Source: Natronorubrum halophilum (GTDB taxonomy: Archaea; Halobacteriota; Halobacteria; Halobacteriales; Natrialbaceae). Taken from it: DNA of 64,000 nucleotides. The translations under genes were made by a program, and so were the position numbers. This document shows, in pieces, positions 59,793-64,000 of this stretch. Location: the NCBI RefSeq assembly GCF_003670115.1, contig NZ_QQTY01000003.1:496001-560000 (forward strand), written 5' to 3'. Position 1 is the stretch's first letter. Every line of letters starts with the position of its first letter. The notes below the pieces were generated by a model. It was not told where the DNA came from and ran no database searches. It saw nothing but the letters and a program-made list of their open reading frames with translations.

Positions 59793-60443
59793 TCACTGGT
59801 GTTCTCGAGCGAGCGTCGCCCGAATCAGTTGTTCGGTGCCGCGACGGATTCGACCGCCGGCGGCGGTAGGCGAGATATCGAGCCGGGCGGCGAGGTCCTC
59901 GAGCGATATCTCGCGCGGCTCCTCGAAGTATCCCTCCTCGTACGCCGCCATGATCGCGTCGTACTGTTCGTCGGTGAGTTCCGCGGCGACGCCCCTCGTC
60001 CACTCGTCCTGTCGAAACATGCGATGAAGCTCGAACGCGTATCCTTCCCGCTCGCAGTACGCACAGAGGTCGGCCAGCGCGTTCCGATCCGGCAAGTGAA
60101 GCCGGACGTCCCACCCGCGGCTGTTGCTCACGCACTCGAGGAGAATGCCGTTGAGTTCGATCGTCTTGGTCGAAATCAGCTTCGTCCGCTCGGTGTGGCG
60201 CAGTTGATAGATCCGATTCGAACCGGACTCGTCGACGAGCGTCCACCACGCGACCGTGTGGTCCTGCTCGAGCGCCCGATCGAACGTTTCGTCGACGCCG
60301 CTGACGACGAAAAAGAACCGCCCCGTCTCAGGGTCCGTCGTCGAATGGCTCACGACTTCGATTCGTGCGTCCGGATACTCGCGAATCGTCGGCGCCAACG
60401 CGAGATCCGGATGATCGATACTGATATCCGAAATGAGGCTCAC
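59793..60443 (-). CDS. HTH-10 (Bat-type) transcriptional regulator
   Basis: 216 residues: an N-terminal sensor-like domain and a C-terminal HTH-10 (LTDEQYDAIMAAYEEGYFEEP, REISLEDLAARLDISPTAAGGRIRRGTEQLI). Haloarchaeal proteins of this type, e.g. relatives of Bat, activate nearby catabolic operons. It is convergent with the Rieske operon and the probable regulator of the betaine genes. Confidence 0.9.
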   Translation of the reverse strand: MSLISDISIDHPDLALAPTIREYPDARIEVVSHSTTDPETGRFFFVVSGVDETFDRALEQDHTVAWWTLVDESGSNRIYQLRHTERTKLISTKTIELNGILLECVSNSRGWDVRLHLPDRNALADLCAYCEREGYAFELHRMFRQDEWTRGVAAELTDEQYDAIMAAYEEGYFEEPREISLEDLAARLDISPTAAGGRIRRGTEQLIRATLAREHQ

Positions 60444-60812
60444 GGTTCGGTCCCTCGTCTGTGTCGAATTATCGGCGTTTGCCGATCTCCGTGCGACGAA
60501 TACCGCTCACAGGCGTCACCCGCTCGCTGTCCCGGGAACGTGTTGGGAGCCGGTGTCCCTCCCGGAGCCTCGTGCTCGAGTGGCTGCGATCGAACCCATC
60601 GACTGTTTCCGCGGAACCGATACATTGCCATGTTAACACACACCTTTGACAGATTCTTAAGCGTTCGGTTCACATCCACTCAGGGAACTGAAATAACGGG
60701 ACGAAAAATGTATAATCCCGAATTGCAGTTGGGGTTCTCTGTGACATCCACCTAGACGTGACCACAAGAGCTTCCGTCCCGCGTTAGGAGGGAATACTCT
60801 TTTGAAATTGAT

Positions 60813-60827
60813 GGCCTTGCTGAAACC
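60813..60827. repeat. IS-terminus-like sequence
   Basis: GGCCTTGCTGAAACC, 14 of 15 bases identical to 55874-55888. It may mark a solo end or an excised element just upstream of the hydrolase pair. Confidence 0.4.
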
Positions 60828-60921
60828 CTCAAACGGTTATGGGTTTCGACAATCGTGCTGAATTCATAACTCATATCGCACAAATTTTGTTCTTTTGCAT
60901 GTGGGGAGTTAACGCCTCTCG

Positions 60922-60937
60922 GAGCGTACATACGCTC
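60922..60937. promoter_or_regulatory. 16-bp palindrome 10 bp before the first hydrolase
   Basis: GAGCGTA-CA-TACGCTC, perfect 7-bp arms. Its position just before the start codon would let a bound protein block initiation. The second hydrolase gene lacks this site. Confidence 0.5.
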
Positions 60938-60947
60938 TCCGATTAGC

Positions 60948-61745
60948 ATGGAAACAGTCACCTCAGCAGATGGAACACCGGTTGCCTTTGAACGAACGGG
61001 AAGCGGGCCTCCCCTGGTATTGGTGCATGGGATGGCCAGCAATCACGCACGATGGGAACTGTTTGATGTCCGGCCTAGGCTCGCAGAACACACAACCGTC
61101 TATGCCATGGATCGCCGTGGACACGGCGAGAGTGGCGACATCGAAGAGTACGCGCTTGAACGAGAGTTCGAGGACGTAGCCGCAGTTGTGAACGCTATCG
61201 ACGAGCCAGTACACCTCTTCGGGCATTCTCACGGCGGGCTCTGCGTGCTGGAGGCGGCCCTGAGAACCGACAATTTGCGTAGTCTCATCATATACGAACC
61301 TGCCGGGCCCTGGGAAGAAGAACATCTCTACTCCGAGGAGATGAATGAAGAGTTGGAGGCGCTGGTAGCGAACGGCGAGAACGAACAGGCACTCCTACTG
61401 TTTCTGCGTGAGGTCGTCAATCTGCCGGAGTCACGGATCAATGACCTCAGGGCAGCGCCGAACTGGGCAGCCCGGGTGGAGGAGGCCCCTACATTGCCCC
61501 GAGAATACCGGGCACCCGTATCCTACGCGTTCGAGCCTGAACGGTTTGTAGACATGACCACACCGACGTTATTGTTAGTCGGTGGTGAGAGCCCACAATG
61601 GAGTAAAGACGTGGCAGAACAGTTTCACGAAACGCTCCCGAATAGCCGAATTTCGGTGCTAGAGGGACAGGGACACGTGGCTATGAATACTGCGCCAAAC
61701 CGCTTCGTCGAGGAGGTGTTTGCGTTCGTACAGGAGTTCCGGTAA
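60948..61745 (+). CDS. Alpha/beta hydrolase 1
   Basis: 265 residues. HGMASNHARW holds the oxyanion loop, the nucleophile elbow is GHSHGG (Ser), the acid is probably the Asp before VAEQF, and the His is in GHVAMNTAP. Family members include esterases, peroxidases and C-C hydrolases. The substrate is unknown. It is a close paralogue of the next gene (shared METVTSADGT and VAMNTAP), but its codon use is less GC-rich. Confidence 0.9.
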   Translation: METVTSADGTPVAFERTGSGPPLVLVHGMASNHARWELFDVRPRLAEHTTVYAMDRRGHGESGDIEEYALEREFEDVAAVVNAIDEPVHLFGHSHGGLCVLEAALRTDNLRSLIIYEPAGPWEEEHLYSEEMNEELEALVANGENEQALLLFLREVVNLPESRINDLRAAPNWAARVEEAPTLPREYRAPVSYAFEPERFVDMTTPTLLLVGGESPQWSKDVAEQFHETLPNSRISVLEGQGHVAMNTAPNRFVEEVFAFVQEFR

Positions 61746-61834
61746 CGTTACTGATGGATTTTCTCTGCCGAACCTGTTCACCCACGTGTGCGGAAGAGCC
61801 ACATAGTTTGCTAACGTACCGGAACCGAGGAAAG

Positions 61835-62638
61835 ATGGAAACAGTCACGTCAGCGGATGGCACATCGATCGCGTTCGAACGATCGGGAAGTGGGCCTCCG
61901 TTCGTGCTCGTCCACGGAACGACCGCGGACCACACCCGATGGGAACCAGTTCTTTCCGCTTTTGAAGAATACTTCACCGTCTACGCACTCGACCGGCGTG
62001 GCCGCGGTGAGAGCGGTGACGCCGCGAAGTACGACCTGAAACGCGAGTTCGAAGACGTAGCTGCAGTCGTCGATTCGATCGACGAAACCGTCGTCCTGCT
62101 TGGGCACTCCTACGGGGCGCTCTGTTCCCTAGAGGCGTCCCTGCGGACTGACAACCTTCGGGCGCTCGTCCTGTACGAGCCACCGATTCCGGTCGGCGGC
62201 CACGAGATCTCCCAGGAAGACGAACTCGCGGAGATGGCGTCGTTGCTTGACGGGGGCGAAGACGAACAGGCACTCGTCCTCTTCTTGAACGAAATCGCTG
62301 ACATCCCATCGGCACAGATCGACGCGCTTCGGGCGGCGCCGAATTGGCAAGACCGTGTAGACGCCGCCCACACCGCGTCTCGCGAGACGCGGGCGCCCGA
62401 CAATTATCACTTCGATCCCGCCCGGTTCGAGCAGATGACGGCGCCGACGCTGTTGCTGATGGGTGGAGAGAGCCCACGCTGGTTCAAGGACGCGGTAGAG
62501 ATGGTCGCCGACGCACTCTCGGACAGCCGAATCGTCGTCCTGGAGGGCCAGGAACACGTCGCCATGAACACCGCGCCTGACCTCTTCGTTGCCGCAGTGC
62601 TATCGTTCATCGACGACTTGAACCCTCACGCAGATTAG
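61835..62638 (+). CDS. Alpha/beta hydrolase 2 (paralogue of the preceding gene)
   Basis: 267 residues from the ATG at 61835 (METVTSADGTSIAFERSGSG). The elbow is GHSYGA, the oxyanion region HGTTADHTRW, and the catalytic His is in EHVAMNTAP. It aligns over the full length with hydrolase 1. A frame-open ATG at 61754 adds 27 residues absent from the paralogue, so I reject it. The 89-bp gap separates it from gene 1. Confidence 0.9.
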   Translation: METVTSADGTSIAFERSGSGPPFVLVHGTTADHTRWEPVLSAFEEYFTVYALDRRGRGESGDAAKYDLKREFEDVAAVVDSIDETVVLLGHSYGALCSLEASLRTDNLRALVLYEPPIPVGGHEISQEDELAEMASLLDGGEDEQALVLFLNEIADIPSAQIDALRAAPNWQDRVDAAHTASRETRAPDNYHFDPARFEQMTAPTLLLMGGESPRWFKDAVEMVADALSDSRIVVLEGQEHVAMNTAPDLFVAAVLSFIDDLNPHAD

Positions 62639-62757
62639 TCCTATTCACGATAGAGCCCGCGTACTGAACGCTGAAACTTATCACAGAAAAGATGATACTT
62701 TGTTAACTCTACCGAGTGTATAGAGCACGTTATCCCGGTCGGAAGCGTGGAACTGAC

Positions 62758-63474
62758 ATGGACGATACATCTGATCGCCTCGAGACGCAAGACGAGGAGG
62801 TTGCGGCCGATGCCGGCACTGATCCGGAAACGTTCCTCTCGCTCCTCCCGCATTTTTATCGAGGCAGTGTGAGTCAGGCGGTAAGCGCACAGGATCGCCT
62901 CGACCGAACAACCGACTGGGCGATCACCCTTATCGCCGCCTTGCTCTCGGTCGTGTTCGCAAGTGAGGACATGCCAGCGTACCTCCTGCTAATCGGGCTG
63001 ATACTGCTGGCTATGTTCCTCTTTTTCGAAGTCCGACGCTATCGATTCTATGACGTGTGGCGGTCTCGAGTCCGGTTCGTCCAGGAGAACACCTTCGCAA
63101 ACGCCTTCGATCCCGCGGGCGTCGAACACCATCCGAACTGGAGAGAAGAGATCGCCGACGACCTCCGTCAACCGACGTTCAAGGTTTCGTACCTCGAAGC
63201 CCTGTCTCGTCGGGTCCGTCGGGTGTACGCGTTACTCTTTATCGTCGTCGGGGTCGCCTGGGTCTCCAAGATCACTCTCTTTACCCCCGAAGCACAGTGG
63301 ACTGAAGCCGCGGAGCTCCCGGGAATCCCTGGCCTGGCCGTCGCAATAGTGATAGCTTTGTTTTATATCGCAGTCCTTTTAGTTGCGTTCTGGCCTCGCA
63401 AACGCGAGGCGAAGGGAGAGATCCACGACGTGGAGCCTGGCCATTGGAAAGAAACGGACGATGAACGTCAGTAA
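62758..63474 (+). CDS. DUF2270-family membrane protein
   Basis: 238 residues from the ATG at 62758 (MDDTSDRLETQDEEVA). The pattern FYRGSVSQAVSAQDRLDRTTDWAITLIAALLS, then FEVRRYRFYDVWRSRVRFVQENTFANAF, then two C-terminal membrane segments, is that of DUF2270 proteins. Four membrane segments in total. No function is known. An upstream ATG at 62716 would add 14 residues, but I prefer 62758. Confidence 0.85.
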   Translation: MDDTSDRLETQDEEVAADAGTDPETFLSLLPHFYRGSVSQAVSAQDRLDRTTDWAITLIAALLSVVFASEDMPAYLLLIGLILLAMFLFFEVRRYRFYDVWRSRVRFVQENTFANAFDPAGVEHHPNWREEIADDLRQPTFKVSYLEALSRRVRRVYALLFIVVGVAWVSKITLFTPEAQWTEAAELPGIPGLAVAIVIALFYIAVLLVAFWPRKREAKGEIHDVEPGHWKETDDERQ

Positions 63475-63619
63475 TCCGTTTCGGTTGCGAATACCGCCGA
63501 CCGATTACGTGCACAGTGGTAAACGAGACGCTGATCGCTACAATCAGCGAGTCCTCGTCGCCTCCGTCTACAACATCAACTGGACGACTCCGCGTTGAAT
63601 CCCGTCACCGTCTCGAGGT
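63475..63619. other. Intergenic between converging genes
   Basis: No gene seen; the two neighbours converge here. No clear T-rich terminator. Confidence 0.4.
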
Positions 63620-64000
63620 TTAATAGAGCCGGCTGAAACTATTTCTGATTCTTGCGACGTAATCGACGAAGTCGTGATCTGTCCGTTCGCGCGGGCGCTC
63701 TAAGTCGATAGAGACGGTCGTCCGAACGGTTCCAGGGTCGGAATCCATGATGACCACGCGATCAGCCAGCGTCACCGCTTCGTCGATGTCATGCGTGACG
63801 AACACGACGGTCTGACCGGTCTGTGTCCAGATATCGAGTAGTTCGGCGTGCAGGCGGTCGCGCGTCCGAGCATCGACACTGCCGAACGGTTCGTCCATCA
63901 ACAGGATCTCTGGATCGACGGCGAGGGCGCGAGCGATCCCGACACGCTGTTTCATCCCTCCCGACAGTTCCTTCGGATAGGCGTCCTCGAAGCCATCGAG
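63620..64000 (-). CDS. ABC importer ATPase, nitrate/taurine type (N-terminus outside window)
   Basis: The C-terminal 126 residues are visible: signature [16 protein letters not shown], Walker [13 protein letters not shown] and switch His in THDIDEAV, ending with the short TauB/SsuB-like tail ([22 protein letters not shown]). The absence of a TOBE domain and the SGGMKQR signature fit the nitrate/sulfonate/taurine family. The Walker A and the rest of the operon lie to the right of the window. Confidence 0.92.
   Translation of the reverse strand, partial: LDGFEDAYPKELSGGMKQRVGIARALAVDPEILLMDEPFGSVDARTRDRLHAELLDIWTQTGQTVVFVTHDIDEAVTLADRVVIMDSDPGTVRTTVSIDLERPRERTDHDFVDYVARIRNSFSRLY

Larger units (their letters stand above)
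60444..60947. other. Gene-poor stretch before the alpha/beta hydrolases
   Basis: No domain-bearing frame. It contains an IS-terminus-like sequence (60813-60827) and the palindrome at 60922-60937. Confidence 0.45.

Noticed and set aside
1-64000. tRNA, rRNA or CRISPR features
   Set aside because: I looked for T-loop/acceptor patterns and spaced palindromic repeats and saw none; the 9-bp array has no spacers and is not CRISPR.

Overview
The window comes from a haloarchaeon, most likely a Natrialbales-type genus. The proteins are strongly acidic and the DNA is GC-rich. TATA-like boxes sit about 25-30 nt upstream of start codons, with little or no leader. Secreted proteins carry twin-arginine signals followed by lipoboxes, and there are HTH-10 (Bat-type) regulators, DpsA, double Usp proteins and typical haloarchaeal insertion-sequence remnants. 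No rRNA, tRNA or CRISPR array was recognised.

Layout. 1-9 kb: a partial multicopper oxidase, a PadR regulator, an E1-alpha/E1-beta/lipoyl-domain operon, a flippase-like membrane protein and a DrrAB-type ABC exporter. 9-21 kb: an AT-richer accessory stretch with IS5, IS200 and DDE transposase remnants, small lipoproteins and membrane proteins, an SDR, an HTH-10 regulator broken by a stop codon, and an ArsR/SRPBCC/DHFR-like operon. It also holds a ParA locus preceded by a striking 9-bp phased repeat array. 21-30 kb: a flavin monooxygenase, then an inositol-monophosphatase-like enzyme with a complete sugar-type ABC importer, divergent from a D-2-hydroxyacid dehydrogenase and an IclR regulator. 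30-39 kb: a second accessory stretch with an IS6 remnant, Usp proteins, YdeI, a methyltransferase, a thioredoxin-reductase-like flavoprotein, a tyrosine integrase, a lipoprotein and a duplicated non-coding segment. 39-48 kb: an RND/MMPL exporter divergent from a TetR gene with two operator-like palindromes and an overlapping leader ORF, a Cys2 Ntn-hydrolase, and a family 2 glycoside hydrolase.

48-60.5 kb reads as a glycine betaine utilisation island. It holds a BCCT transporter, a Rieske oxygenase (betaine to dimethylglycine), a dimethylglycine-dehydrogenase-type FAD/GcvT protein (to sarcosine), a monomeric sarcosine oxidase (to glycine), a threonine/serine ammonia-lyase (possible exit to pyruvate) and an HTH-10 regulator. 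Inside it lie three tandem Dps genes. The first has an intact ferroxidase site; the other two have lost three of its ligands. 61-64 kb: tandem alpha/beta hydrolases, a DUF2270 membrane protein and the end of a nitrate/taurine-type ABC ATPase.

The items most worth a second look are the 9-bp array beside parA (possible centromere-like site), the degenerate Dps pair, the betaine-to-pyruvate gene set, the TetR leader ORF, and three genes interrupted by a single in-frame stop or frameshift.
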